A DNA stretch of 64,000 nucleotides from Gambelia wislizenii (taxonomy: Eukaryota; Chordata; Lepidosauria; Squamata; Crotaphytidae). The notes under the pieces were generated by a model, which searched no databases, was not told the origin of the DNA, and worked only from the letters and a program-made list of their open reading frames with translations. A program made the translations under genes and the position numbers. Shown here piece by piece: positions 23,601-35,807 of the stretch. Location: assembly GCA_030847615.1 (NCBI GenBank), contig JAUMIR010000004.1, forward strand, positions 272,203,501-272,267,500, given 5' to 3'. Numbering within the stretch: the first letter of the stretch is position 1; each line of letters opens with the position of its first letter.

Positions 23601-25316
23601 ATCCTTTCTTGTAAAAAATATCGAGAAGGAAGTTTCTACTTCTGTTTTGTTATTTGGATAATAAAATAGGTCGCAATATTGTCAATGTTGTTCCGATATT
23701 TTTTTCCCTTCAAATGATGGTGCTAAATGGCTGGAAAGCAATATTGAACAAATCATTCCACTAAAGATACATTTTAGCAATCTGTTTCATAGAAACTAAA
23801 GGAAGCAATCATGTGGCAGAGCTAAAGTCTACTTTGAGAAATTATTCTCACAGCATATTGGAGCAGCTTGCAGAATTTTGAAAAGGTACTTCCTCATGAA
23901 TACATCCTTATTTTAATGCCTTTGGAACAAACATTTATAAAAAGTTACCATTCAGTAATAAAATTTAAATACATCAGTATAAAATAGTAAAATCACACCT
24001 GCATATTGTTCCTACAATAAAAAAGTAGAAACTAATGATAAACATATTGGGAGCCAAAGCTCCTTAATGGGAGCAACTTTTGTTTCTGTGAAGTATATTT
24101 AGTTTAACCACTTGAAAACCATATGTTCATCTGCACAAATTGGAAATAGCTATGCATTTTAAAATTCCTCCTAAAAATGATAATAGATGGTTACCAAGTT
24201 ATAACCAAACTAGATTTTGCATTTATATTACAATATTCCCTCTTTTGATAACAGAGTAGAGAATATAAAAGGATGTTTTGAAAATGAACAGCAATTGGAT
24301 GTACAGCATTGATAGCTATTTTGTTGTTATTTTTCCTAAATAACCTTGTATATCAGGTAAAAGTGGCATAAGCAATATGCTTTTACTTCACTCCTAGGAG
24401 TCCTGTTATTAATTCTTGGCATTGAAAAAAATCACTAGCCAAATACCCAGGTGTAGTAACTATGATTACAACTAAGTTGTTGCTTAGGGAGACATTACAC
24501 ACCATGAAATACAAAAGATCCACTCCAATGAAAATATGGAAAAATGCATTTGTAAATTTACATTCATTTTCTGGCTGCAAATTCATCAGATTGACAATAT
24601 GTAAATTTTCTAGCTGGACTTAACCTCACTTATTTGATGAGAGTGTACATTTTATAGAAAAACTGAAATTTTATTTCTATTTCATAACCAGCCCTTCTTT
24701 TTGTACTTGCCAAATAAGAATGGTTTTTGTGTCAAATTATACTACTTATAATTGCACTTAAATGAGAGGTTCATTCCCCTCTAATCATGTGAAATTATTT
24801 AAGGGAAAATAGCAAGTCCAGACCTTCTAAGAAGTCTTGATTAAAAAAGCTGTACTTTTTCGGATAGGAATTACAAATTTACTTACATATAAAGTGTTAT
24901 GAACAAAGTAGAAGTTGTTTTCCTTAATACCATTGTTTAGGAACCTGCCTGCTTTAACATTGTTTTGTTGCTGTTCTTAAAGGTATTAAAATAGCCACTA
25001 TTCCATTGACAAATAAAATTATTGGATCTTCATGAAACTATAACAAGACATACATAATGTTTTGGGGAATGGTTTTCTCTCTATTTTTAAAGTGTGATCT
25101 ACTGGCAGTGAGAATAAAGAGACTGTTTTAAAATCCAAAGTAAACAACTGTGAATGAACACATTCAAAATATTTTAAAAGTTAATTTGAATTTCATACTG
25201 GCTTAATGAGATTGGTACTGTACAAAAGTAGATTTACAAATGACATAGTAGGCACTACATTAAAGTTGTCTAAGGCATTTCTAAAAATAAACTTGTTACA
25301 AGGCAATTTTTTCATC
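20671..25316 (-). other. PLAG1: Probable long PLAG1 3' untranslated region
   Basis: About 4.6 kb of AT-rich, almost repeat-free sequence follows the PLAG1 stop. Human PLAG1 is known for a 3'UTR of several kilobases, so a comparable one is expected here. The downstream limit is set at a minus-strand AATAAA (20671-20676). Other hexamers could serve, so the end is tentative. One short squamate repeat (22011-22090) lies inside. Small ORFs in it have no known domain. Confidence 0.5.
22011..22090. repeat. Short palindromic squamate repeat, copy 3
   Basis: ATTGCAATCCTATGCATATTTACTTTGAAATATATTCCACTGAATTGAATGGGTCTTCCAAGTAAACATACATAAGACTG has the palindromic layout shared with 3.24 and 14.79 kb. It lies within the predicted PLAG1 3'UTR. 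Confidence 0.6.
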
Positions 25317-26580
25317 CTATTGGAAAGCTTGATGAAAACGTGGTAGAGTTGTGGTTGTGTTTAGACTACTTGTGAAAGCTGCTGACAATGAATGCAAAGA
25401 ACCAAGACTGATACCATTACCAGGGTCTTGTGGATCTTGTGCCTGTGGAGGAAGCTGAGTCATAGATGAATGTGCTTCCTCTTGTGTGTAACTCATTCCA
25501 AGATTTCCCACAGAAACAGAAGGATTAAATGGAGGTCCATTTACTGGTATAAAATTGAACAATTGGGAGAAGTCCAGTGATGGGGTGCTTAGAGGTTCAC
25601 TAATAGAAACAGAACTTTTGGAAAGAGATACATCTCCAGATACATCATCTAGTGGGCCTACTTGAGGATCCAACCCTAATTTAGATGAAGATGCTTGAGA
25701 ATCTTGGGATGAAGAAGGCATACCACTTTGCAGTTCCATTAAGTAACTTTCAATTTCCCCTTTCAACGGCTGCTCTTTATCAGTCATAGAAACAGTGTAT
25801 GAGGTAGAACTGAGTGGATATTTTAGAGATAGCTGGTGAGAAGCATGGACAGATTCCATTTCTATTGGACAAGGCATACCTAAAGGTAATGATGTGGCAA
25901 CCATTTGGTGTGCAGATGCTGAACTCTGCATGGACTGAATTTGAGTGTTGTAGAGATTTAATTGCAAAGTGTTTGTAAATGGCTTTGATGTCAGTTCACT
26001 GGAAGATAAAGACATTGCTGGAAGCAACTCATCCTTTATAGGCACAGAAACATTGCAAGTAAAGGGGTCTAGAAGGTCCATTGGCTCTGTTTTGACTTTT
26101 AGAAGTTCTTGGTTGTGACTTTTCTTCATATGCCGTGTTAGGTGATCCTTCCGGCCAAATCTCTGTGCGCAATACTGACAGAGGAAGTCCTTTCTTCCAG
26201 TGTGCACTACCATGTGTCTTCGGACATCCTTTCGGGTGTAAAACCGACGATCACAATGTTCACACTGGTGCTTTTTTTCCTTCACTCCACCTGATGATTT
26301 GCCTGCATGAGTTTTTAGATGCTCCAGCAACACCCCTGTGCTTTCAAATGTCTGCAAACATACTTTACAGGTGAGGTCACCACTTGTTGCAGCATGTAAA
26401 GCCAGGTGACGCTTAAACCCAAGCTTCGTGTTGTAGTTCTTTCCACATTCTTCACACTTAAAGGCTTCTTTATTAGGATTATGTGTATGTAGGTGATTCT
26501 TTAGGTGATCTTTTCGATGAAACATTTTCTCGCAATAATTACACTTGTGGGTTTTCTCAGGAGAATGAGTAGCCATATGC
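25317..26580 (-). CDS. PLAG1: PLAG1 zinc-finger transcription factor, last coding exon
   Basis: This exon completes PLAG1, a nuclear C2H2 zinc-finger activator of growth genes such as IGF2. Joined to the upstream exon it gives a 501-aa protein, close to the 500 aa of human PLAG1. The exon starts after the acceptor TTTAAAG with the last base of an Arg codon. It carries the His residues completing finger 2 (His82, His86), then fingers 3 to 7 (Cys94-His114, Cys123-His143, Cys152-His172, Cys187-His207, Cys215-His236), and a Ser/Thr/Pro-rich C-terminal activation region ending TLPRFHQAFQ. All zinc ligands are present, and HTGRKDF- and FGRKDHLTRHMKKSH-type blocks are intact. No frameshift was seen. 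Confidence 0.97.
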
Positions 26581-27121
26581 CTTTAAACACAGATATATTC
26601 TGTAAGTATTTATTTTGATCAAAAAGTATATGTGTTCATTTTAAGAGCTGCTAAATACTAAGCTATTTTCTTCACAGAAATATATTATTCAGGAGACGTA
26701 TCACTACCAACAATATATAGCATACTTCAATATAGGAAGTCATACCTTACAAGCCATTTAATTTCAACTGACGTTTTAGTTTGATGATTTTAAAGTTACT
26801 TTAATAATGCATTTTATTATGTGTCAATACTTCATTTCTTTCCATAGTCAAAATGGAAAATCAGACCATACACTTCTTTGGAACAAATTTATACAACTGA
26901 AAACGTTTAAATTTTCCTCTTTGAAAACACACACACACACAAAAGCTTCAGATTTTACTTAATAAAACTAAGCAGTGCTTATAATTCTACAATCTCACAT
27001 CTATATTAACTAACATTTGCTCCCTGAAAATCACCTCAACTGTACACAATATATACGTTTACAAAGCTTAAAATGGCCAACAAATGATAATATAATCTGA
27101 AAAATAAATAGAGTTTAATAC

Positions 27122-27363
27122 CTTAGTAATTTGTACTTAGAAACAAAGGCCTTGGTGCAGTCTTGTTGTGTGCACTTGTAGGGCCTCTCTCCTGTGTGAG
27201 AGTATGAGTGAACCTTTAATTTCTCAACACTGTTAAAGGCCTTGTCACACAGTTGGCAAGGAAAGTTTTTTCTTGGTTTGGATTCACCACGCTTACGTTT
27301 CCCTGAAGGGACTTTCTGGGTATCTCTTACTTCTGACAAATCACCAGGAATGACAGTGGCCAT
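27122..27363 (-). CDS. PLAG1: PLAG1 zinc-finger transcription factor, first coding exon
   Basis: It encodes residues 1-80 plus two bases of codon 81. It starts [14 protein letters not shown], has the basic nuclear-localisation cluster KRKR at 22-25, zinc finger 1 (Cys36, Cys39, His52, His56) and the two cysteines of finger 2 (Cys64, Cys69). The exon ends ...CTAAG|GTATTA, so finger 2 is split across a 541-bp intron (26581-27121). The ATG is chosen because it matches the family N-terminus and has a strong context (G at -3, G at +4). Residue 80 is Leu where human PLAG1 has Gln, just before the split Arg codon. Confidence 0.97.
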
Positions 27364-27480
27364 CGCAGCCTAAACCAGGCCTTCTTGTTGGACACTTGGG
27401 AATTGCCCAACTCCACTAAATGATTTAGCTTTAGATGGCTTCTCAAGTTTCATGTGGTCGTTAAAGAAAGCAAAAGGGGA
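27364..27480 (-). other. PLAG1: PLAG1 5'UTR part of the first coding exon, with uORF
   Basis: Upstream of the ATG the exon begins after a strong acceptor (T-rich tract then CCAG, exon start at 27480). Within it an ATG at 27453-27451 opens a 27-codon uORF that ends at TAG 27372-27370, six bases before and in frame with the PLAG1 start. The uORF ATG has a weak context (C at -3). Confidence 0.75.
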
Positions 27481-28163
27481 CTGGAAAAAAAAATAAGAAA
27501 CAACTATTTGTAACTACACTTAATTTTGAAGTTTACTTGCTATGTGATGCTTTTGAATAAAGCTTATATAAAATTAGGTTCAGCTGGTCTAATGTAATAT
27601 ATGTAGACTAATTTCAGCTATTTATCACAGCTCAATGTTCACTGCTCAGGATGGACAGATCCACATGTACCCTGACACTTCACCTTGCAATTTTTAAAAA
27701 TAGGTTCTTCAAATATCAGTGTTACAGGAATATATTCAACCATCTAAAAACTTAGTTGGCTGTGCATGCGTGTTTAAAGAAAGTTGTTCCAGTTATTTTC
27801 AAGCATCTTAACCTGTATTAAATGAAAAATGATATTGTAAAAATGTATGCCATCTACTAAAGAAAGAAAAATACTGGCACAATTCAGAAGGACTATAGCC
27901 TAAAAGACTATACAGAGTAATGAAAATTAATGGCCCACGGTACAGCACTCTGTGGACTGTACTACTACAGAATTCAGAGGAAGAACCGCATATCTGAATG
28001 GTCCCATATACAAATTATTTTGGCCTGTGGCAGTTAAGCTTTCAAAAAAATGGTTGCTATTCTAACCAAGTGTCTTCTGTGACATGTTTGTTTTGTATGT
28101 ACAGGGACCTTTAAATTGGAATGGTATAGTCCTCAGTGGGCTGTAGCATGTGAATTTTCAGAA

Positions 28164-28435
28164 TACAGGTCGCCCTGCCCCCCCCCCCCCGTATCCATGG
28201 GGGATATGTTTCCAGACACTGTTTATAAATGAAACCGTGAATAATAGCAAACCTTATTAAAATAAAGGCCAGTATAGACATACCAAAGAGTTGCATTTGA
28301 GGACCTAGAAATTCCTAGAGAGGATATTTTCTAGGCATTTTCCAGTGCGACTCTATGGTATATGTCCTTCTTTTTTCAGCTGTGGATAACTGAAACTGCA
28401 GATATTGGTTGCGTAGATACAGGAGGTGACCTGTA
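28164..28435. mobile_element. Mariner/Tigger-type MITE
   Basis: TACAGGTCGCCCTGCC at the left and ACAGGAGGTGACCTGTA at the right are inverted. TA flanks both. A run of about 13 C lies just inside the left end. Interior blocks (CAAACCTTATTAAAATAAAGG, GATATTGGTTGCGTAG) match the 8.9 and 63.2 kb copies. Confidence 0.85.
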
Positions 28436-29303
28436 TGTAAATGGAGCTAATATTCACTACCTAAGTTAGAATTCACTGGCAAATATCAACGTTTGTTTAG
28501 CCTGTTTAAAATTCTTGTATCTAATATATCTGGACATAGATCTATCCACCTTTCAATCAAGTTATCTAACTTTTAGATAAGTTTTAATAACTTGTGAAGC
28601 GCTGGTTTTTTAACCTAACACTATGGTATTTTAAGTATTAAAATTAAGATGTGACCACAGATAGCAAGGCCAAAGAAACTATTAAGAAAACAGATTGGAA
28701 GCTAAGTTTGTAACAGTAACAGATAGATGCAGTTTGTGAGGAAAGACAAGCATAAGCAAAGAAGGTACCATAACGGGATTTCCTCCATCCCTCTTAAGTG
28801 AATGACTGCGTACATCCTGTGTTCTCATAAACACCTGGTATCAATCCATGTAACTTTGCTAATCATTTTTTTGTGTGTGGGGGGGAGAGAAAAAAATAGA
28901 TGATAAAATCAAACCTACACCCTGAAGGAATAAACATGTGCAAATTCTTTTGTGGAATTTATAGGTTATCTAAAAAAGATTTCCCCCCCCCAATGCCTAA
29001 ATAAGAAATTCTTTTTGCATTCGGTGTCATTATCTTTATTTTTTTCCTAAATGAGCTGTGTAGGTAAGTAACAGAAAGGGGCAGATTTCTCTCTCCCATT
29101 TTTTTCTTGGGTAAATAATTATCTTTACTATGCAGTTTGATCTCCATACTAAGAACTGTTAATAGCCTCTGGGTGGAATCCAGCAAGGGTCCCTCCACCT
29201 ATAGAAAGCTTCTGCCAGTAATATGGAGATGGCAACTACTCATCTTCCACATACTTCCCAAATTCTACCCATGGGAGTTGGAGTCCCCCCAGAGAGTGCT
29301 AAC

Positions 29304-29465
29304 AGAATCATAGAGTTGGCAGAGACCACAAGGGACATCCAGTCCAACCCCCTGCCATGCAGGAATACACAATCAAAGCATTCCTGACAGATGGCCATCC
29401 AGCCTCTGTTTAAAAACCTCCACAAGAAGGAGACTCCACCACATTCCGAGGCAGTGCATTCCACT
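29304..29465 (-). mobile_element. CR1 LINE 3' end fragment
   Basis: AGAATCATAGAGTTGGCAGAGACCACAAGGGACATCCAGTCCAACCCCCTGCCATGCAGG...CAGCCTCTGTTTAAAAACCTCC is the reverse complement of the CR1 3' region, including the segment seen at 10.55-10.68 kb. Confidence 0.92.
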
Positions 29466-29500
29466 GAATGAAGAAGTGTGGCAGCTGGGAGACATGGAAG

Positions 29501-29563
29501 CTGAGGAGTTAGGGAAAGTGTCTTTCCCTAACTCCTCAGACAATAGAAAGTGTCTTTCTATTG
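29501..29563. repeat. Two adjacent perfect hairpins with identical cores
   Basis: Hairpin 1: CTGAGGAGTTAGGGAAAG (29501-29518), loop TGT, then the exact reverse complement (29522-29539). After a single A, hairpin 2: CAATAGAAAG (29541-29550), loop TGT, then CTTTCTATTG (29554-29563). Both share the core AAAG-TGT-CTTT. Confidence 0.95.
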
Positions 29564-32500
29564 GCAGAAAAACACTTTGGATTTCATCCATAAATTTTAA
29601 ATGCATGAGCTCCTAGAGCAGATTTGAACAACCTGGGACTGCTCTGGGAATTTGAAGGGTGCCTCCACCATTTTAATTTTGTTTTGCCCAGAGATTCTCC
29701 CCCCCCCCAGGGAATGTGGGAGGCAATTTCTTCACATTTTTGGTCCTCTGTAGAAGTCAACCTCTCGGTAACGTCCTCTTGGGGAAAAAACAATCCTGCT
29801 TATTCTGGGCCTATAAAGGCCAGCTCCGTGATATGTGCCAAAATTGTCTCCCATACTCCCAGGGGCATTTGGGGGCAGAAAAGTGGGGGGGGGAGAGGCT
29901 GGGGGGCAGCCTGCAAGCTACACTTTCCTTATCCTTATTTCCTTATGGAAAATGGGGTTCATGGACATAAAGGAGGGAGTAGGATCCAAACCATTCTTCT
30001 TTGTTGGAGCTTACAACTGCATCTTAACTGCAAAGGGCTTATTCATACTACCAATTCAAAGCATGTCCTTGCCACATTTTAGTCTTTGTGAGGTAGCAAG
30101 GGTAAAATCACTGAATCAAAACCCAAAAGAGTAAAGATATGGGCTTTGCAATGTTTTTAATGATGGATATGCATTCTAAAACCAGAAGATTTCAAAACAA
30201 TGGAATTAATGGGAATATCCATATAAACCCACCTCTAATATGTTGGTGGGTGTAGCTGAGACATCTCCTCTCTCCAAGAATAATGCTCTGGCTACACATT
30301 TGCCCAAAATCTCTGATTAAAAACCCACATTTGACCATGGTTAGGCAATCAGGAGTGCCATATGATCTTCCTCTCTCTTGTCTTAACTAGAAGAGTGCTC
30401 TTGCCTTTCAGGTTTAGGGTTAATTTTTGATGTTATGTCTATATAAACAAGTTTCAAAGTGGTTTAGCACTATGGATTAATATGATCCAATGCTGATCAC
30501 AGTTGGCCCTCAATTGAATGGTGGGGGGAAATACACATCTGAGGGAGGGGACTACTCAAGTCCACAGGTGACTCCTGATCATGGGGGGTGGTCGTGACTG
30601 AGTCACTGTAAAAGGTGAAAATAGTTCTAAAAACTTTTTACAGTTCACAGAATGCCAGAAAGGAAAACAGTGTCGTTCTTCACTAGTAGCATCACAGATA
30701 TAATTCAGTATATTTGTCAAACATTAGTTGGACTACATTTTATACAGCTCAGTGTCTCAACTGACATACTAGCCAGGATGTGGGTGACAAAGAACATTCT
30801 TACCTTTCATATTAAAAATATGATCAATCCTGAAAGCCTGGCCTAAATCCAATTTTTAGTTCCAACTATAATATATCCATTGAATCAATGGAATGTATAT
30901 AAATGTTGATTTAACAAGTTCTTATTGATTCAATGGTTCTACTCTTGTTGAAACTAACAATTGGGTTTCGGTTCTGATCTGAGTCCTCCACAAGCAAATG
31001 ATACTTGTATAAATGGAAAAGTTTCTCACTAAACTAGGGTACTGGAAATCAAAAGTATTCCATCTACTAGTTCTTCTCTTAATCAACACCAAAAACAAAC
31101 AATCACAAGTCAAATTTGAATAAAAATGGAACAGATTTAATTTGTGGCCTCCCATCTTTCTAACATCTTATGACTGCCTATTCAGAAAATGAAGAAAGTA
31201 CATCAAAACTCAGAGATGAGAAGCAGAACACATATACATAAATTTCTATTGTGGGCTTCTATAAGAAAACAATGTAAAACCTGTGAGTTAGCGCAGAAAG
31301 AAAAATAATTAAATGCAAGAGGTATTTACAGAAATGTATCAATGGATCAGGAAAGAAGGCACAATTAACATCTTACAGTGCTTACTGCTTCCTTAGCTCA
31401 TAACATCTTCAAACACTTTAAAAGAAGGTATATCTATGGAGCTATGCTTTTATGGCAGTTTTATTTCACCACATCAGCTGATAATTTTGGCCAAAATATT
31501 TTCAAAATACTCACAGTTATAATGTTGAGGTGTGGGAACCCTGTAAGTCTTTAGAACAGGGTTGGAATGTGTGGTCCTCTAAATAGTCTTGGACTGCAAG
31601 TTCTAGCAGCCCTAGCAAGCACAGCCAAGTATGAAAAATGCTGGCAGTTGCATTTTTGGAGCTTGCATGACTTCCATTCCCACCTTAGGTAGAAACTATG
31701 TTTTTCTATCACGTGATTGAAGCTGGTAGTGTGAAGGATTTCTCATGTTCATTAGTCACAGAAATATTTTTTTGCTTTCCTGTGCAATAATTTGAAAAAT
31801 ATGATGGACACGAACTTCAGACCAACATAAATCTTAAGAGCATAGGGAGCTGGGTGCAAAGCATTGTTGCAGAAAGTTGGGGAGGACAACAAGTTCAACA
31901 CTCCTCTCTTATCACACCTCCTTCCCTTTGAATTCACACTGGATTAGATCCAAACCTGCACTCAACAGATTTATGCTAGCACTGGAAGAAAGAAGAGTGG
32001 CAGCTATTTTCACTGATTCTCCCTTTCCAGTGCAGCATTATGCCTTGTAATCTAACAAGCAAAGGGGAACCTCCAGAACAGTAATAAGGACAGTTCACAG
32101 AGGGAAAACTCAGAGACCCCAGCCTGCTCCCTTTGTCCAGTGGGAAATCTCTGCTAGGTCCCTGTTTCCATTCTGAACAGGAACTTTTTATTCCCAAACA
32201 GCATTACTGGATGTAATCGACTGTGCTTTTAGACTCATATTCTAACACATAAGCCTACCGCTATTGTACCTAGGCAGGGCTTCCATTTCCAATGATCAGA
32301 GAAGTACTGTATTTTAGTTTAAAAGATGTGAAATGACAGAAAACCAAGGATCAAATTTCCAGTTATTCTACCACAGCTTGAAATAAAATTCAAACAAATT
32401 TATTCAGACATTTTAAAGAAATGTTTCAAAGACCTAGAAAGATCATATTTGCTCTAAAAACCATTACTAAATTCACTACATGTGTAAACTAATTACAGAT

Positions 32501-33178
32501 TTGTCCTTTCTTAAATTACACAGTTTCAGTGAGCAGGATACAAAGAGATTTGTGCATGCAGAATTAATAAGAGGACAACTGATTTCCCCTTACAATCATA
32601 ACACCTTGTGCCAGATTGAATGCTGCCCCAGAAGGTGCCCTGTCCTTCTAGAGCCAATTGCTTATTGTTGGAGGAGATAGTGGAAAATGCACATAAGGGG
32701 CTGCATTAGAGAGGCAGAATTAGAAAAGTCTTGGTGTGCATGCAGAATACTGCACATGTCCTTTGGAGCCCAACCATTTAAATCTTGTTCTATTATTCTT
32801 TGGCTGCTTTTTTTTTAAATAGTTAAACCATTCCCTAGTTTATATTTCTAGGTATCTAGTATATCTAACTGAAGTGTGGATGTACAGGCTGAGCAATGCA
32901 GGCAGTATTTTAACATTGATGCTCAAATATTACACTTCTCAAAGACCAGCTGAAAAAAATCTGAGTAACAATGCCCATTACCAGCTTCAGTACATTAATA
33001 TTCACATTGCTTGTTTCACAACTGTAGGATGAACAGTACAGCATAAAATATTAAAGCTATATTGCAAAAACAATACCTTTATATATATTTATACCATTTT
33101 AAAAGGTGTTCATACTCAAAACAGATTTATGGTAGCCTCTGTTCAGTGCACACCTGGTGATGGATAACGAAGAAAAAC

Positions 33179-33257
33179 CTTCAGATTTTGGTCTTAACCA
33201 GTTCCATTGACATGTCTAGGAGCAAACCAGAATCCAGTGCTTCCCATTTTTGCTGAT
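33179..33257 (-). other. Candidate PLAG1 non-coding 5'UTR exon
   Basis: The minus strand shows a good acceptor (CTCCTTTGTTTTTCAG) directly before ATCAGCAAAAATGGGAAGC, and the segment ends CTGAAG|GTTTTT. The donor is weak. It lies in the region where PLAG1 5'UTR exons are expected, but without transcript data this is only a splice-site-based guess. Confidence 0.25.
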
Positions 33258-35410
33258 CTGAAAAACAAAGGAGAAGGGACTAGACATTAGTAAATGTTAA
33301 TTTCAGAAGAGTAGATGCCAAATGGAAAGAGAATTATACCATGCTCAAGCTTGTTATAATTACAGTTAACACAGGTCATGGCTTAGTTTTTATGCTCCCA
33401 AGAAGAAAGTATGTTGGCTCTATGCAAAAAGTTATAAACCTAGCAATCTACAAGAAGAACTATATTAGTCAGCAAAACCCCTCTTCTACTCTTAGGTCTA
33501 TCTTGATGCCCAAACAGTACTACTAAACACTGTACTTCTCATCTGGATGCATCCATATACCTAGCCTTCAACAGACTGATTGCATGCAGAACAGTTCTGC
33601 ATACAAGTCTGTCACTAAATAAGCCCAGAAGAATGCTCCTTGAGGTGGTGATATTCACTTAGAAGCAAGAGGAATTAAATGAGTTATTACCTCCCATTTG
33701 CTTTCAACTATGCTTCTTCATGCCTCATTCCTTTACATATGGATGTACCCTGACACTACAGAAGTGGAACAGCAATCTATGCATAGGAGCTTATAATTAT
33801 TTTTCAATTAATTCACAGAACTAAGCAAGATGTTTACTATGAAAAATGTTTACAATATGTAATAGCTGTATCATAAGCCAGCTTTGAGTATGAAGTGCAA
33901 ATATATCCAAGATACTGTTTTGGGCTTGTGTGAGAGTGCTGTGGCAATTTGAAACAGAAAAACAGCAGAGAGGGAAAGGTTATTTCCCTACCTCACTGTA
34001 CCTCAAATCTGTAAAAGGGCAGGGAGTTCCAGTTAAAAAAACAACAATGACCAAATCTTGTGGGTTAGTGTACAACATGAAGCTTAAGTCCTAGTTGATA
34101 AATCTGAATTGCAATGGGATCCCCAACACATGTAGACTGCACCCAGATCATGTTTTAACTGTGGCATAATTCGAAATATTTTAAGACATGCAACCAATTT
34201 TCCCATCAAGCTATAGTAGAGAGAATGATATTGCAGCAGAAGCATTATTTCAGATGCACAGGCAACCATTTACAAGCTTCAAAGAATCTTGTTGAGTTAA
34301 GTCGTACTTTTAATTAGCACCATCGATGCCCTTTTTCTTATAGTTAAAAATTAGTCTGCACAGCACAATATATAGAGCTGATGCCTATGAATATTCTTCA
34401 GTGATGGAATAATCTCATGATCAATGCACAGTCAAAGCCTTAGCATGCATAATAACATGCTGAGATAGCTGATTGTTTTCTACATATTCAACAGACATGA
34501 AAACAAGAGTAATTGGACTTTTATGGCTAGTATCCAATAGTGGACTTTTGCTGGTAAAATAGGAGTTTTCAGCAGAATTGGGAGCAGGCAGTTCCCCCAC
34601 ATCCAGCCATGCTTCTGTGCACTGGAGTGCCCAGGGAAACCCTACAGTAGTGTTTTTCAACAGAGCAGAAGTCTACAGACTTTTGACAACAAAGAGCCAG
34701 AGTGGAAAAATGTAAGGATGACTGAAATGAAAAGGCAGCATAGTAACTACATATAATTTTACCACTAGAAGCCCCTTAAAGATAAGGAAGTCTTAAAAGA
34801 TAAACAAAGAACAGACACAGAGGATTTTTTTTAAAAAAATATAATCTTAATAAGAAACCCAATGCATCCAGGCTACTACTAGATTTAACAAGTGCTGACA
34901 GTAGGGGCGCTATGGAAACTTCTCCCCAAACTAGGTGTCCGGTCAAGATATCAACATATAATTTCAGTGCAAACCCACACATATATAATGTTCATTTCTT
35001 TATATCCTTATATTCTTTATTTCTTTATATCAAAGTTCTGGTGTTTATTGATTTGTTTCCTCTTAGCCCTCATTCTCCATTATTTAAAGGGAATCTGTAT
35101 AAAAATGAGACATGTCTTAAGAGCTGTCCCTAGACAAGAAAGTAGCAAAACTTCTGAAGGACAGGTGCAGGATCTAGGAAATTAAGATGAAATAATGATG
35201 TCATATATTTTTTAAATTTTATTTTTAATTGACATCTAAGTCATAGAAAGTCATTGAACAGGGAAGGATTGCTATGGAGTATACACAGTTATAGGCAGGG
35301 AGACTTTTAACTTCCACCATTTTCACAGAAAGCAGTCAGGGCTACACTGCCATGTCACACAGACTTCTCAAAAAGTTACAACTCCAGTTCCTTTTCACAT
35401 TCCCCTCCAC

Positions 35411-35710
35411 AGTCGTGAAGGCCTTGGGAGGGAGTGGGGAGGGCTGGGGAGGTGACCACGGGGCCTCCTGAAGCCCCGTGAAGGCCTTGGGAGGGAGTGG
35501 GGAGGGCTAGGGAGGCGACCATGGGGCCTCCGGAGGCCCGGTTAAGGCCTTGGGTGGGAGTGAGGAGGGGTGGGGAGATGACCACGGGGCCTCCGGAGGG
35601 AGGGGGAGGTCTGTGGAGGCGACCACGGGGCCTCTGGAGGCCCCGTGATGGCCTGGGGAGGGAGGGGGAGGCGGGGGGAAGCAACTATGGGGCCTCTGGA
35701 GGCCCCGTGG
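35411..35710. repeat. GC-rich minisatellite, about 62-bp unit, roughly five copies
   Basis: GTGAAGGCCTTGGGAGGGAG...GACCACGGGGCCTC...CCC repeats at about 35415, 35478, 35540, 35594 (shortened) and 35645. GGGGCCTCTGGAGGCCCC palindromes occur within the units. It precedes the right terminus of a mariner-type MITE (ending GATGACTGTA at 35807). Overlapping ORFs on both strands are products of the repeat. Confidence 0.85.
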
Positions 35711-35724
35711 TCACTTTGGAGGGG

Positions 35725-35807
35725 GAGGGCAGTCGTTATTCGTGGAATTTTCACATTTGCGGGGGTCTGTGAAACCTAACCCCCGCAAATGTGAAAGGAT
35801 GACTGTA
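35725..35807. mobile_element. Mariner/Tigger-type MITE, right part
   Basis: TTATTCGTGG...CACATTTGCGGGGG and CCCCCGCAAATGTGAAAGGATGACTGTA match the right end of the 3.46-3.95 kb copy. The left terminus was not found clearly, probably obscured by the adjoining minisatellite. Confidence 0.7.

Noticed and set aside
29624..30134. Overlapping ORFs of up to 152 codons
   Set aside because: No domain was recognised and three frames are open at once, which suggests chance.
35376..35772. Pro/Gly-rich ORFs on both strands
   Set aside because: They are translations of the 62-bp minisatellite and have no independent support.
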